NCBI GenBank assembly: GCA_947453725.1
Contig: CANGHH010000007.1
Location: 124,001-188,000, forward strand
Origin: Betaproteobacteria bacterium
GTDB taxonomy: Bacteria > Pseudomonadota > Gammaproteobacteria > Burkholderiales > Burkholderiaceae_C
Reading direction: 5' to 3'
Length of the DNA: 64,000 bases
A model generated the notes under the pieces. That model searched no databases and was not told the origin of the DNA. It saw nothing but the letters and a program-made list of their open reading frames with translations. The translations under genes and the position numbers were made by a program. This document shows, in pieces, positions 9,390-17,924 of this stretch. Position 1 is the first letter of the stretch. The number at the start of each line of letters is the position of its first letter.

Positions 9390-9886
9390 ACGCGCCGCTG
9401 CAAGCCCGGCTGAACCGGCGGGCCATGACCGTGCACGACGTCGACGCGGTGATGGCCGCCGAGACCGGCGCCTACAGCCACCCCTGGAGCCGCGGCAACT
9501 TCATCGACTCGCTGTCCGCCGGCTACCTGGCCGAGGTGGTGACCGGCGAAGGGGTCGGCCTGGTGGCCTATTTCGTGGCCATGGCCGGCGTCGATGAGCT
9601 GCACCTGCTGAACATCACCGTGGCCAGCGTTTGGCAGGGGCAGGGCCATGGCAGCGCGCTGCTGCGCGCCGTGCAGGGCCATGCCGCCGCGCTGGGCCTG
9701 GGTTCGCTGTGGCTCGAGGTGCGGCAGAGCAACCTGCGGGCGCGGGCGCTGTACCGCCGCCGCGGCTTTGCCGAAGTCGGCCTGCGCAAGGGCTATTACC
9801 CGGCGGCCTTGCTGCGCGAAGACGCCGTCGTGATGAGCCTGCCCGTTTCGCTGTCGCCGCCTGGAGGCCTGCATGGCGTGGACTGA
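9386..9886 (+). CDS. rimI: Ribosomal protein alanine N-acetyltransferase (RimI)
   Basis: RimI acetylates the N-terminal alanine of ribosomal protein S18. The protein has the GNAT fold, with AETGAYSHPWSRGNF at the N-terminus and the acetyl-CoA-binding GQGHGSALL near the middle, then NLRARALYRRRGF at the end of the domain. The start chosen is TTG 9386, overlapping the tsaB TGA, because homology to the family begins around ARLNRRAM, upstream of the first ATG at 9425. With that start the length is 166 residues. Its 3' end overlaps the uracil-DNA glycosylase gene by 14 bases. Confidence 0.88.
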   Translation: MNAPLQARLNRRAMTVHDVDAVMAAETGAYSHPWSRGNFIDSLSAGYLAEVVTGEGVGLVAYFVAMAGVDELHLLNITVASVWQGQGHGSALLRAVQGHAAALGLGSLWLEVRQSNLRARALYRRRGFAEVGLRKGYYPAALLREDAVVMSLPVSLSPPGGLHGVD

Positions 9887-10637
9887 ACGCCAGCAGGCGA
9901 TGCTCGACGCGATGGGCCTGCGCCTTTGGGTGCCGCCTGTGCTGGATGTGGCCAGCGAGGCTGTCGAGGTCGCGCCGGTCTCGGCGCCGCTCGCCGCAGC
10001 CCCTGCGGTGATCACCCCTGCCGTGCGGGCCCGCGCCGACATCGCGGCGCTGGACTGGCCGTCGCTGCGCACCGCGGTGGCCGGCTGCACCGCCTGCGGG
10101 CTGTGCCAGAGCCGCACGCAAACGGTTTTCGGCGTCGGCCATCCGCGGGCGCAGTGGCTGGTGGTTGGCGAAGCGCCGGGCGCCGAGGAAGACGCGCAGG
10201 GCGAGCCCTTCGTCGGCGCGTCCGGCCAGTTGCTCGACCGCATGCTGGCCGCGCTGCAGCTGACGCGCAGCAGCGAAGGCGATGCACCGCCGTCGCAGCG
10301 CGTGTACATCGCCAACACCCTGAAGTGCCGCCCACCGCGCAACCGCAACCCCAGCATCGAAGAGATGGCGCAGTGCGAGCCTTTCCTGGTGCGGCAGATC
10401 GAACTGCTGCAGCCGCGCATCATCCTGGCGATGGGCAAGTTCGCGGTGCAGGCCCTGCTGCGCAGCGACGAACCGATCGGCAAGCTGCGCGGCCGCGTGC
10501 ACCGCTACCAGGGCGTACCGCTGGTCGTCACCTACCACCCGGCCTACCTGCTGCGCAGCCTGCAGGAAAAGGCCAAGGCCTGGGAAGACCTGTGCCTGGC
10601 GGCCGACGTGGCTGAAGGCGCAGACCGGCCGTCCTGA
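9873..10637 (+). CDS. Uracil-DNA glycosylase, family 4 (iron-sulfur type)
   Basis: This enzyme removes uracil from DNA to start base-excision repair. It belongs to the family 4 type: the core opens with CTACGLCQSR, has the active-site motif GEAPGAEEDAQGEPFVG, and later cysteines in TLKCRPPRN and MAQCEPF, which together would bind a 4Fe-4S cluster. The catalytic-side LVVTYHPAYLLR motif is present near the C-terminus. An N-terminal extension of about 65 residues rich in Ala, Val and Pro precedes the core. The ATG at 9873 has an excellent GGAGG eight bases upstream inside rimI. It is the last gene of the tsaB-rimI cluster and converges on glmU. Confidence 0.92.
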   Translation: MAWTERQQAMLDAMGLRLWVPPVLDVASEAVEVAPVSAPLAAAPAVITPAVRARADIAALDWPSLRTAVAGCTACGLCQSRTQTVFGVGHPRAQWLVVGEAPGAEEDAQGEPFVGASGQLLDRMLAALQLTRSSEGDAPPSQRVYIANTLKCRPPRNRNPSIEEMAQCEPFLVRQIELLQPRIILAMGKFAVQALLRSDEPIGKLRGRVHRYQGVPLVVTYHPAYLLRSLQEKAKAWEDLCLAADVAEGADRPS

Positions 10638-10650
10638 CCAAGGTCCAGGC

Positions 10651-10733
10651 GCGGAACCGGCTACGCCGGGCCGCTGACCGAGCCCCCTTCGGGCGGGGGG
10701 GGGGGCGAGCGCCAGCTATCGAACCTGGGGGTT
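10651..10733. repeat. REP-like intergenic repeat, copy 1
   Basis: This element lies between the convergent glycosylase gene and glmU, directly abutting the glmU stop codon. Read on the minus strand it contains an AACCCCCA start, a GCTGGCGCTCGC block, a C-tract/GAAGGGGGC hairpin and ends in CGTAGCCGGTTCCGC. The same blocks in the same order occur at 20685-20748. An uninterrupted run of 11 G occurs at 10695-10705. It may act as a transcription-ending or mRNA-protecting structure for glmU. Confidence 0.7.
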
Positions 10734-12092
10734 CTATTTCTTCGGCCGGACCCAGCCCGTCAGGCTGAGCTGCCTGGCCCGGGCCACCGTCAGCTGCCCC
10801 GCTGGTGCGTTCTTGGCGAGCGTGCTGCCGCCGCCGATGGTGGCGCCGTCACCCAGCGTGATCGGCGCGATCAGCACACAGTTGCTGCCCACGTGCACAT
10901 CGTTGCCGATGGTCGTGCGGTGCTTGTTGGCGCCGTCGTAATTGGCCGTGATGCTGCCGGCGCCGAAGTTCACGCGTTCGCCCACCGTGGCGTCACCCAG
11001 GTAGGCCAGGTGGTTGGCCTTGGCGCCGTGGGCCAGCGTGCTGTTCTTGACTTCGACGAAGTTGCCGATGTGCACCTGGTCGCCGAGCACGGCCCCGGCG
11101 CGCAGCCGTGCGTAAGGGCCAACCAGCGAGCCTGCGCCGACGCTGGCGCCTTCGATGTGGCTGAACGGGTGGATGACCGCGCCGGCCGCGATGCGCGCGT
11201 CGCGCACCACGCAGTTCGCGCCGATGCGCACGCCGTCACCCAGTTCCACCGCACCTTCGAAGACGCAGTTGACGTCGATCTCGACATCGCTGCCGCAGAC
11301 CAGGCTGCCGCGCACGTCGATCCGCGCCGGGTCGGCCAGGCGCACGCCGGCTTCCATCAGCGCTTCGGCCTGCTGGCGCTGGAAGCGGCGTTCCAGGTCG
11401 GCCAGCTGCAGCGGGCTGTTGACGCCCAGCACCTCGGTCTCGCTGCCGGCCGCCGCGGCCACCACCGCCGCGCCGTCGGCCACGGCCATGGCCACGATGT
11501 CGGTCAGGTAGAACTCTTGTTGGGCGTTCTCGTTCGTCAGCGCCATCACCCAGCGCTTCAGCGACGCGGTGGGCGCGGCCATGATGCCGGTGTAGACCTC
11601 GCGGATCGCGCGCTGGGCGGCGCTGGCGTCCTTGTGTTCGACGATGGCCTGCACGGCATCCCCGTCGCGGACGATGCGGCCGTAGCCGCTGGCGTCGGCC
11701 AGTTCGATCGTCAGCAGCGCCAGCTTTTCGCCGCTGCAGGCCTGGACCAGCGCGCGGGCTGTGTCGGCGCGGATCAGCGGCACGTCGCCGTTCAGGATCA
11801 GCGTGGTGCCGTTGGCATCGTCCAGGGCCGGCACGGCCTGTTGCACGGCATGGCCGGTGCCGCGTTGCGGCATCTGGCGCACGAAGCGCGCGCCGCTGCC
11901 GGCGACGGCCGCTTCCACCGCATCGGCGCCGTGCCCGGTGATGACGATGGTGCGCGCCGCGCCCAGCGCTGCGCTGGCCTGCAGAACATGCTGCAATAGG
12001 CTGGTGCCCGCCAGGCGGTGCAGCACCTTGGGCAATGCCGACTTCATGCGGGTGCCCTTGCCCGCAGCCATGATCACGACGTTGAGTGCCAT
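10734..12092 (-). CDS. glmU: Bifunctional UDP-GlcNAc pyrophosphorylase / GlcN-1-P acetyltransferase
   Basis: GlmU acetylates glucosamine-1-phosphate and then couples it to UTP, giving UDP-GlcNAc for peptidoglycan and lipopolysaccharide. The 452-residue length is standard. The N-terminal uridyltransferase domain opens with [19 protein letters not shown]; the C-terminal half is a left-handed beta-helix of hexapeptide repeats containing [19 protein letters not shown], the acetyltransferase active-site region. The ATG at 12092-12090 forms a CATG with the ATG of the divergent lipoprotein gene, so any promoter must lie in that neighbour's coding sequence. glmS, which makes the precursor, is at 39997 in this window. 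Confidence 0.97.
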   Translation of the reverse strand: MALNVVIMAAGKGTRMKSALPKVLHRLAGTSLLQHVLQASAALGAARTIVITGHGADAVEAAVAGSGARFVRQMPQRGTGHAVQQAVPALDDANGTTLILNGDVPLIRADTARALVQACSGEKLALLTIELADASGYGRIVRDGDAVQAIVEHKDASAAQRAIREVYTGIMAAPTASLKRWVMALTNENAQQEFYLTDIVAMAVADGAAVVAAAAGSETEVLGVNSPLQLADLERRFQRQQAEALMEAGVRLADPARIDVRGSLVCGSDVEIDVNCVFEGAVELGDGVRIGANCVVRDARIAAGAVIHPFSHIEGASVGAGSLVGPYARLRAGAVLGDQVHIGNFVEVKNSTLAHGAKANHLAYLGDATVGERVNFGAGSITANYDGANKHRTTIGNDVHVGSNCVLIAPITLGDGATIGGGSTLAKNAPAGQLTVARARQLSLTGWVRPKK

Positions 12093-12969
12093 GCGACCGT
12101 CTCGTTGGAAAACCTGGATTATCGGCATGCTGCTGGCGTTGCCGGTGGTCTGGATGGGCGGCTGCAGCAGCATCCCGCTGGCCTACAACAACGGCCCGCA
12201 GCTGGCTTGGTGGTGGGTCGACGGCTATTTCGACTTCAGCCGCGAGCAGACGCCAGCGATCAGGCAGAGGCTGGACCAGCTCTTCGACTGGCACCGCAGC
12301 ACGCAGATGGCGCTCTACCTGCCGCTGCTGGTCAATGCCCAGGCGCAGGTCGCCGAGCCGACCACGGCCGCCATGGCTTGCCGCTTGCAGGCCCAGGTTC
12401 TTGACTTGCTGGAACCGACGCTGGAGCATGCGCTGGGCAGCGCTGCCGACCTGCTGCCCAGCCTGGGCGAGGCGCAGTTCAAGCACCTGGAGGCGCGCTA
12501 CGCCAAGGTGCTGGCCGAGATGCGTGACGACTTCCTGCAGGCCGATCTGGCCGAGCGCCACCGGCAGTCGGTCAGGCGGGCGCTGGAGCGCGCCGAGCGG
12601 CTGTACGGGCGGCTGGATGAGGCACAGCGGCGGGTTGTCGATGCCGGGGTGGTCGCTTCGCCCTTCAACCCCGAGATGTGGTGGCAGGAACGCCAGCGCC
12701 GCCAGCGCGACACGGTGCAGACGCTGCGCCGGCTGGCCGCCGAGAAGGCCGACCGCGACCTGCGCCTGGCCGCGCTGCGCACCCTGGTGGCGCGCATGGA
12801 ACGGTCACCCGACGCGGCCTACCGCGCCTACCAGCTCAAGCTGGCCGACTACAACTGCGCCTTCGCCGCGCAGATCCACAACGCCACCACGCCGGCGCAG
12901 CGCAAGCGGGCGCGCGAGACCTTGAAGGATTGGGAAACCGACTTGCGGCAGTTGATGGCCCGGCCGTGA
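12091..12969 (+). CDS. DUF6279-type lipoprotein
   Basis: This 292-residue protein has a basic N-terminus, a hydrophobic stretch and a lipobox ending WMGGC, with the lipidated cysteine at residue 25. The mature start [23 protein letters not shown] and the following long helices match the DUF6279 family of proteobacterial outer-membrane-associated lipoproteins, whose function is unknown. The ATG at 12091 overlaps the glmU ATG on the other strand by two bases. An internal Met at residue 13 would remove the basic n-region and is a poorer start. Its last 165 bases overlap the convergent PEP-CTERM gene. Confidence 0.8.
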   Translation: MRPSRWKTWIIGMLLALPVVWMGGCSSIPLAYNNGPQLAWWWVDGYFDFSREQTPAIRQRLDQLFDWHRSTQMALYLPLLVNAQAQVAEPTTAAMACRLQAQVLDLLEPTLEHALGSAADLLPSLGEAQFKHLEARYAKVLAEMRDDFLQADLAERHRQSVRRALERAERLYGRLDEAQRRVVDAGVVASPFNPEMWWQERQRRQRDTVQTLRRLAAEKADRDLRLAALRTLVARMERSPDAAYRAYQLKLADYNCAFAAQIHNATTPAQRKRARETLKDWETDLRQLMARP

Positions 12970-13632
12970 TCGGCCCCGGATGAAGCCAAGACCCGTCAGG
13001 GCCAGGCCGACCAGCGCGAGGCTGGCGGGCTCCGGAACATCGCCGTTGCCGGCGACGTACAAAGTCAGCTGGCCACGGAGCTCGTCACCCGCATACGCCT
13101 GCGTGTGCATGTCCAGGAACATGTCGCCGGCCGTGAACTGCTCGACCAAATCGTCAAACGTACCGCCCGGGTAAGAAAAATACCCATCGAATTCGCTGAG
13201 CTGGAGGACATCAAGGACGCTGCCTGTTTCCCGGACGCAGAAGGTCGTGTCCGTCCCATCGTCGTAGAGCAGATTGCCATCACTGTAGCTGCAGGCCACC
13301 AGATTCGGGTTCAGGGGGAAGTCCGGAAAATCCTCGCGCGCCAGCACCTCGTGCTTGAAAGTGGGGTCTGCGACCCCCAGGGCCTGACCCGGCGGATCGT
13401 TGTGGATGTGCGCCCGGTCGCCCGGGCCGGTCAGGTTGAACCAGCTGTAAGCGGTCGTCACGGTGAACCGCACCGTATCCAGGGTGACCGTCGCGTCGCC
13501 ATAAGCTTCGGACGCCGTCGGCGCCACGACCTGATCGCCGGTCAAATGCGCCTTGAAGGTGATCACCGATGCCGACGCTGCAAGCGGCACAGCGAGCAGC
13601 GCCGCGGCCAGTTTCCTCGCCATTTGATTCAT
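12805..13632 (-). CDS. CHRD-domain protein with PEP-CTERM signal and C-terminal read-through
   Basis: The 275-residue protein has a signal peptide (to about residue 22, ASASVI), then a CHRD domain beginning FKAHLTGDQVVAP with the hallmark AHIHNDP, and a PEP-CTERM sorting signal, VPEPASLALVGLALTGLGF. PEP-CTERM proteins are normally cleaved by an exosortase and end a few residues after a basic cluster. Here the frame continues for about 55 residues after the membrane segment, antisense to the end of the DUF6279 gene. The original stop has probably been lost, and sorting may be affected. The start ATG 13632 has a good AGGAAT upstream. No exosortase gene is in the window. Confidence 0.75.
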   Translation of the reverse strand: MNQMARKLAAALLAVPLAASASVITFKAHLTGDQVVAPTASEAYGDATVTLDTVRFTVTTAYSWFNLTGPGDRAHIHNDPPGQALGVADPTFKHEVLAREDFPDFPLNPNLVACSYSDGNLLYDDGTDTTFCVRETGSVLDVLQLSEFDGYFSYPGGTFDDLVEQFTAGDMFLDMHTQAYAGDELRGQLTLYVAGNGDVPEPASLALVGLALTGLGFIRGRSRPGHQLPQVGFPILQGLARPLALRRRGGVVDLRGEGAVVVGQLELVGAVGRVG

Positions 13633-13790
13633 GTGCCTATTCCTTTCGTCGGTGCAATTTGCGCCCGGACGTCAGCATCCGAATCGATCGCCAAATGGTT
13701 GCACGATCGACTTAAGTGAACCTTAAGGTCGCGCGGCCACCACCCAAGTCGGGGGGGCGAAGTCGAGAGCCTGAACCCTCGGCCGCCGCC

Positions 13791-14399
13791 TCAGCGCGGC
13801 AGCGCCACGTCCACGGTGCGCGGGTTGGCGCCCCGGTCGGGGAAGCCGCTGAGTGCGGCCTCGAACATCGCGGCGTAGACGTCGGGCCTTGCCGGTGACG
13901 AGCCCTCGCTGACGGCACGCGCCTCGAACAGCGGCTTGCCGCTGGCGTGGTCGCGGATCAGCAGCGCCACCTGGTGTTCGTAGCGTTCGCTGCGCCCGCC
14001 GCCGAAGCGCGTGCCGTAAGCCCAGCGCGGCCCCATCCAGGGACCGTAGCGGCCCGGGCCGAAGCCGCCGTGCCACCACAGCGGGTCGTCCCACAGCGCT
14101 TGCAGCACGCCCCGGTCGCTGGCGCCCAACTGGACCCGGACATCCGGCTCGGCGCCTTCCGCCACGGGGGTGAAACCGGCCCTGGCCAGGGCGGCGCGGG
14201 CGCTGGCTTCCAGCAGGTCGCTGTCGGCCGCTCGCGCCTGTTGCGAAGGCAGGCGCTCGAAGGCGTAGCGGCCGGGCGCGCGGCCGGCGGGCCAGTCGCC
14301 GAAGCTCGCCACCTCGCTGGAAACGGTGCGCATCGCCGCACAGCCGCCCAGCGCCAAAGCCGCCGCTCCGGCGGCCCCCAAGCACAAGCGTCTTTGCAT
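13791..14399 (-). CDS. DUF4136-type lipoprotein
   Basis: The 202-residue protein has a lipobox ending LALGGC (cysteine 20) and the DUF4136 pattern: a strand-rich start (FGDWP, YAFERLPSQQ), a DLLEASARAALARAGF helix, the VRVQLG strand and a Gly/Trp/Tyr-rich central loop, closing with MFEAALSGFPDRGA. Members are envelope lipoproteins of unknown function. The gene starts three bases after the ttcA stop, with a GAGG inside ttcA, so it is the last gene of the folM-folB-ttcA operon. The central loop rich in Gly and Trp is typical of the family. Confidence 0.78.
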   Translation of the reverse strand: MQRRLCLGAAGAAALALGGCAAMRTVSSEVASFGDWPAGRAPGRYAFERLPSQQARAADSDLLEASARAALARAGFTPVAEGAEPDVRVQLGASDRGVLQALWDDPLWWHGGFGPGRYGPWMGPRWAYGTRFGGGRSERYEHQVALLIRDHASGKPLFEARAVSEGSSPARPDVYAAMFEAALSGFPDRGANPRTVDVALPR

Positions 14400-14402
14400 G
14401 GT

Positions 14403-15338
14403 TCAGTCCTCGGGTTGATCGACCTCGTCGCGCTGCAGGTGCAAGGCAACCACGTTCTCGCCATGGGGCTTCGGTGGCGCGCAAGGCTCATCGTCGAAAG
14501 CGGTATCGCCTTCGGCACTGGCCACGCCCGTCGTCTGCAGCGTCGTGAAGGGATACAGATTCCGGTCCAGCAGGTGCGACTTCACCACGTGCCCCATCGC
14601 ATGCAGCATGTTGTCGCTGCGCCCCGGGTATTGCTTTTCCCATTCCCGCAGCATCTTCTTGACCTGCACGCGCTGCAGGGCGTCCTGGCTGCCGCACAGG
14701 GTGCACGGGATGATCGGGAACTGTCGGTGCGCTGCCCAACGTTCGAGGTCGGTTTCGGCGACATAGGCCAGCGGGCGAATCACGATGTGCTTGCCGTCGT
14801 CGCTGGCCAGCTTCGGCGGCATGCCTTTCAGCCGGCCGCCGAAGAACATGTTCATCAGCAGCGTGACCACGATGTCGTCGCGGTGGTGACCCAGCGCGAT
14901 TTTGGTCGCGCCCAGTTCGCCGGCCACGCGGTACAGGATGCCGCGGCGCAGCCGCGAACACAGGCTGCACATCGTCTGGCCTTCCGGGATCAGTTTCTTG
15001 ACGATGCTGTAGGTGTCCTGGTTCTCGATGTGGAAGGGCACCCCGCGTTCTTTCAGGTAGGCCGGCAGGATGTGCTCGGGGAAGCCGGGCTGCTTCTGGT
15101 CGAGATTGACGGCGACCAGGTCGAAGCGGATCGGCGCGCGTTCGCGCAGGCTCATCAGCACGTCGAGCATGGCGTAGCTGTCCTTGCCGCCCGACAGGCA
15201 GACCATCACCTTGTCGCCCTCTTCGATCATGTTGAAGTCGGCGATCGCCTGGCCGACCTGGCGGTGCAGGCGCTTGCTGAGCTTGTTGGCCTCGAAAGCG
15301 GTCTTCTTGGCGGCGTGGAAATCGGTCGGGCTGTTCAC
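14403..15338 (-). CDS. ttcA: tRNA 2-thiocytidine(32) synthetase TtcA
   Basis: TtcA activates cytidine 32 of certain tRNAs with ATP and inserts sulfur, using a 4Fe-4S cluster. The PP-loop SGGKDS is near residue 50, the cluster cysteines are in [11 protein letters not shown] (CxxC) and IPCTLCGS further on. The start is GTG 15338, overlapping the folB TGA by four bases (GTGA), which gives 311 residues, the usual length. The C-terminal 40 residues (after LQTTG) are an acidic, weakly conserved tail. Translational coupling to folB puts a tRNA sulfur enzyme in a pterin operon. Confidence 0.95.
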   Translation of the reverse strand: MNSPTDFHAAKKTAFEANKLSKRLHRQVGQAIADFNMIEEGDKVMVCLSGGKDSYAMLDVLMSLRERAPIRFDLVAVNLDQKQPGFPEHILPAYLKERGVPFHIENQDTYSIVKKLIPEGQTMCSLCSRLRRGILYRVAGELGATKIALGHHRDDIVVTLLMNMFFGGRLKGMPPKLASDDGKHIVIRPLAYVAETDLERWAAHRQFPIIPCTLCGSQDALQRVQVKKMLREWEKQYPGRSDNMLHAMGHVVKSHLLDRNLYPFTTLQTTGVASAEGDTAFDDEPCAPPKPHGENVVALHLQRDEVDQPED

Positions 15339-15733
15339 GTGGCTTCCTTCAGGCCGAAGACTTCGACCCCGACCGCTGCGCAGTCGGGGTAGACATCGGG
15401 TTTGGACGTCGACACGCAGGCGGCGCGCACCTGCGGGTGGGCCAGCATCAGCGCCAGCAGGTCGTCGACCAGCGTTTCCTGCAGGTGGATGTGGCCCTGG
15501 GCCACGCGGCCCATCACGGTGCGGCGGATGAAGTCGTAGTCCAGCACTTCGTCGAGCTTGTCGGCCTGGGGCGTCGACTCCGCCAGCGGCACATAGAGGT
15601 CGACGTTGATGATCACCCGCTGCTCGCCCTTCTTCTCGAAGTCGTGCACGCCGATGTTGATCCACACCTCGTAGTCGCTGAGGAAGAGTCGGCGGCAGTT
15701 CGCCAGTTGCGGGTGGTTCAGAAAGCTGTGCAT
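15335..15733 (-). CDS. folB: Dihydroneopterin aldolase
   Basis: FolB cleaves 7,8-dihydroneopterin to 6-hydroxymethyl-dihydropterin and glycolaldehyde in folate synthesis. The 132-residue protein shows the family features [21 protein letters not shown], the DYDFIRRTV segment and the conserved Glu in [10 protein letters not shown]. It is coupled on both sides: its ATG overlaps the stop of the upstream reductase by one base and its stop overlaps the ttcA start. Confidence 0.93.
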   Translation of the reverse strand: MHSFLNHPQLANCRRLFLSDYEVWINIGVHDFEKKGEQRVIINVDLYVPLAESTPQADKLDEVLDYDFIRRTVMGRVAQGHIHLQETLVDDLLALMLAHPQVRAACVSTSKPDVYPDCAAVGVEVFGLKEAT

Positions 15734-16509
15734 CAGAGCGCCTGGTTGTCGTCACGGGCCAGGAACATCACGTCCCGGTTTTGGGCTTGCAAATGCTGAC
15801 CGCCGTCGACCAGCAAGGTGGTGCCGGTGATGGCGGGCGATTCCATCAGGAAGCGCACGGCGCGCGCCACGTCCTGCGGGGTGGAACTGCGCTGCAGCGG
15901 TGTCATGCGGTGCGAGGCGTCGAATTCACGGCCGCTCATCTCGCCCGACAGCAGTGTCACGCCGGGCGCCACGCCGCAGACGCGCAAACGCGGCGCCAGG
16001 GCCTGCGCCAGCAGCGTGTTGGCGGCTTCCAGCGCGGCCTTGCTGAGGGTGTAGCTCAAGTAGTCGGGGTTGGGGTTCCACAGCTTCTGGTCGAGGATGT
16101 TGACGACCACGCCGCCCTCACGACCGCAGTGGCTGTTCAACGCCCGCGCCAGCAGGATGGCCGGCGCGGTGTTGGCGCGCCAGTGGGCCTCCATCCGCGC
16201 CAGGCTGAAGCTGGCGAGGTCGTCGTATTCGAACAGCGAAGCGTTGTTGACCACCGCGTCGATGCGGCCGAAGGCGCGGTGCACGGCCGGCACCAGTGCT
16301 TCGCACTGCGCTTCGTGGGCCAGGTCGGCCCCGAAGGCCTGGGCCTGGCCGCCGGCCGCGCGGATGGTGGCCACCGTGGCGTCGGCCGCGCTGGCCGAGC
16401 TGCGGTAATGCACGCCGACGCGCCAGCCGTTCGCGGCCAGGTCGAGCGCGATGTCACGGCCGATGCGCTGGGCGGCTCCAGTAACGAGGACGACGGGCTT
16501 GAGATTCAT
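15733..16509 (-). CDS. folM: Short-chain dehydrogenase, FolM/pteridine reductase-like
   Basis: This SDR protein (258 residues from ATG 16509) has the NADPH-binding VTGAAQRIG, the NNAS motif and the catalytic Tyr-x3-Lys in [10 protein letters not shown]. The arginine in the glycine motif and the [12 protein letters not shown] tail resemble PTR1/FolM enzymes that reduce dihydromonapterin or dihydrofolate. The tight overlap with folB supports a pterin role. An alternative start at 16524 adds five residues; longer open frame upstream overlaps the divergent MidA-type gene and has no SDR homology. Substrate is inferred from context. Confidence 0.85.
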   Translation of the reverse strand: MNLKPVVLVTGAAQRIGRDIALDLAANGWRVGVHYRSSASAADATVATIRAAGGQAQAFGADLAHEAQCEALVPAVHRAFGRIDAVVNNASLFEYDDLASFSLARMEAHWRANTAPAILLARALNSHCGREGGVVVNILDQKLWNPNPDYLSYTLSKAALEAANTLLAQALAPRLRVCGVAPGVTLLSGEMSGREFDASHRMTPLQRSSTPQDVARAVRFLMESPAITGTTLLVDGGQHLQAQNRDVMFLARDDNQAL

Positions 16510-16579
16510 TCTTGGGTGCGACATGACTGGGGACCCAGTCCGTCTTCTCTGAAACCTGCGGTTTTCTACAATCCCGAGC

Positions 16580-17689
16580 ATGCATGCAACCGGGGCCGAG
16601 AGTTTATCGGCGCGACTCCACACCATCCTGATCACGGCCATCGTTGAAAACGGCGGCTGGCTGCCCTTTGACCGCTTCATGGCGCTGGCGCTCTACGAGC
16701 CCGGCCTGGGCTACTACGCCCGCAGCAGCCGGCAGTTCGGCAGCCTGCCGCCCAGCGCGACGCGCCCGGGCAGCGACTTCATCACCGCACCCGAACTGTC
16801 GCCGCTGTTCGGCCAGACGCTGGCGCGCCAGGTCGAGCAGGCGCTGGACGCCAGCGGCACGCAGGAAGTCTTCGAATTCGGGGCCGGTTCGGGCGCGCTG
16901 GCCGCGCAGCTGCTGGGCGCCCTGGGCGACCGCGTGCGGCGCTATTCGATCATCGACCTCAGCGGCACGCTGCGCGAAAAGCAGGCGCAGACGCTGGCGC
17001 CCTGGGCCGACCGCGTGCACTGGTTGAGCGCGCTGCCTGAATCGATGGCTGGCGTGGTCGTCGGCAACGAGGTGCTGGACGCGATGCCGGTGCAGCTGCT
17101 GCATTTCGACGGCAGCGATTGGTTCGAGCGCGGCGTGGCCGCCCCGGCGGGCGCCTTCACCTGGGTCGACCGCGCCACCGCGCTGAGGCCGCCCGGTGTA
17201 ACCGCTTTTCCGCCTGGCACGGTCACCGAAATCCACCCGCAGGCCGAGGCCTTCATCCGCACGCTGGCCGCCCACCTGGATCGCGGCGCGGCCTTCTTCA
17301 TCGACTACGGTTTTCCCGAAGCCGAGTTCTACCACCCGCAGCGCCACGGTGGCACGCTGATGTGCCACCGCGCGCACCAGGCCGACGACCAGCCGCTGGT
17401 CGATGTCGGCGACAAGGACATCACCGCGCACGTCAATTTCAGCGGCATTGCGCTGGCCGGGCAGGACGCCGGGCTGGACGTGCTGGGCTACACCTCGCAG
17501 GCCCATTGCCTGATGAACTGCGGCCTGCTCGACCTGCTGCAAGGTGCCGACATCCGCACCACCGCCAACGCCCAGAAGCTGCTCACCGAGCACGAGATGG
17601 GCGAGCTCTTCAAGGTCATCGGTTTTGCCAAGGCCTGCGCCTTCGACGCCGTCGGCTTCGCGCGCGGCGACCGCAGCCACACGCTGTGA
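16580..17689 (+). CDS. SAM-dependent methyltransferase, MidA/NDUFAF7 family
   Basis: The 369-residue protein belongs to the DUF185/MidA family, whose mitochondrial member NDUFAF7 methylates an arginine of complex I. Motifs are GGWLPFDRFMALALYEPGLGYY at the N-terminus in two parts (the GDFITAPELSPLFG-like loop reads SDFITAPELSPLFG), the SAM site FEFGAGSGALA, and NEVLDAMPV. The bacterial substrate is unknown. A TACAAT box at 16567-16572 lies only about eight bases before the ATG, which would imply a leaderless or near-leaderless message, although no good -35 is seen. Confidence 0.88.
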   Translation: MHATGAESLSARLHTILITAIVENGGWLPFDRFMALALYEPGLGYYARSSRQFGSLPPSATRPGSDFITAPELSPLFGQTLARQVEQALDASGTQEVFEFGAGSGALAAQLLGALGDRVRRYSIIDLSGTLREKQAQTLAPWADRVHWLSALPESMAGVVVGNEVLDAMPVQLLHFDGSDWFERGVAAPAGAFTWVDRATALRPPGVTAFPPGTVTEIHPQAEAFIRTLAAHLDRGAAFFIDYGFPEAEFYHPQRHGGTLMCHRAHQADDQPLVDVGDKDITAHVNFSGIALAGQDAGLDVLGYTSQAHCLMNCGLLDLLQGADIRTTANAQKLLTEHEMGELFKVIGFAKACAFDAVGFARGDRSHTL

Positions 17690-17717
17690 CCGACTGCCCG
17701 ACCGCCTGACCGAACGC

Positions 17718-17909
17718 ATGCGCTGGCTTCTGGTCTTCCTGATCGCCTGCCTGGTCTTCAACAGCCTGCAGGGCTGGCTGCGCAAGATCGGCCTGGGCCG
17801 TCTGCCGGGCGATTTCAGCTTCCGCATCGGCGGCCGCGACTGGTACGTGCCGCTGACCAGTTCGGTGGTCCTCAGCGTGCTGGGCATGCTGATTGGCCTC
17901 CTGATCTGA
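17718..17909 (+). CDS. DUF2905 small membrane protein
   Basis: This 63-residue protein has two predicted membrane helices (MRWLLVFLIACLVF and the C-terminal SSVVLSVLGMLIGLLI) around the conserved cytoplasmic-side signature LGRLPGDFSFRIGGRDWYVPLTS, quoted here as LGRLPGD and FRIGGRDWYVPL. This matches the DUF2905 family, function unknown. It starts 28 bases after the methyltransferase and is 15 bases ahead of the symporter, so the three probably share a transcript. Confidence 0.88.
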   Translation: MRWLLVFLIACLVFNSLQGWLRKIGLGRLPGDFSFRIGGRDWYVPLTSSVVLSVLGMLIGLLI

Positions 17910-17924
17910 AGCGCGGACAGCCGC

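Noticed and set aside
10695..10705. Run of 11 G as a phase-variable tract
   Set aside because: It is within an intergenic repeat and not in a promoter or coding frame; it may also be a sequencing artefact.
16567..16572. Promoter for the MidA-type gene
   Set aside because: TACAAT is a good -10 but there is no -35 at proper spacing and it would leave almost no leader; mentioned only in the gene entry.
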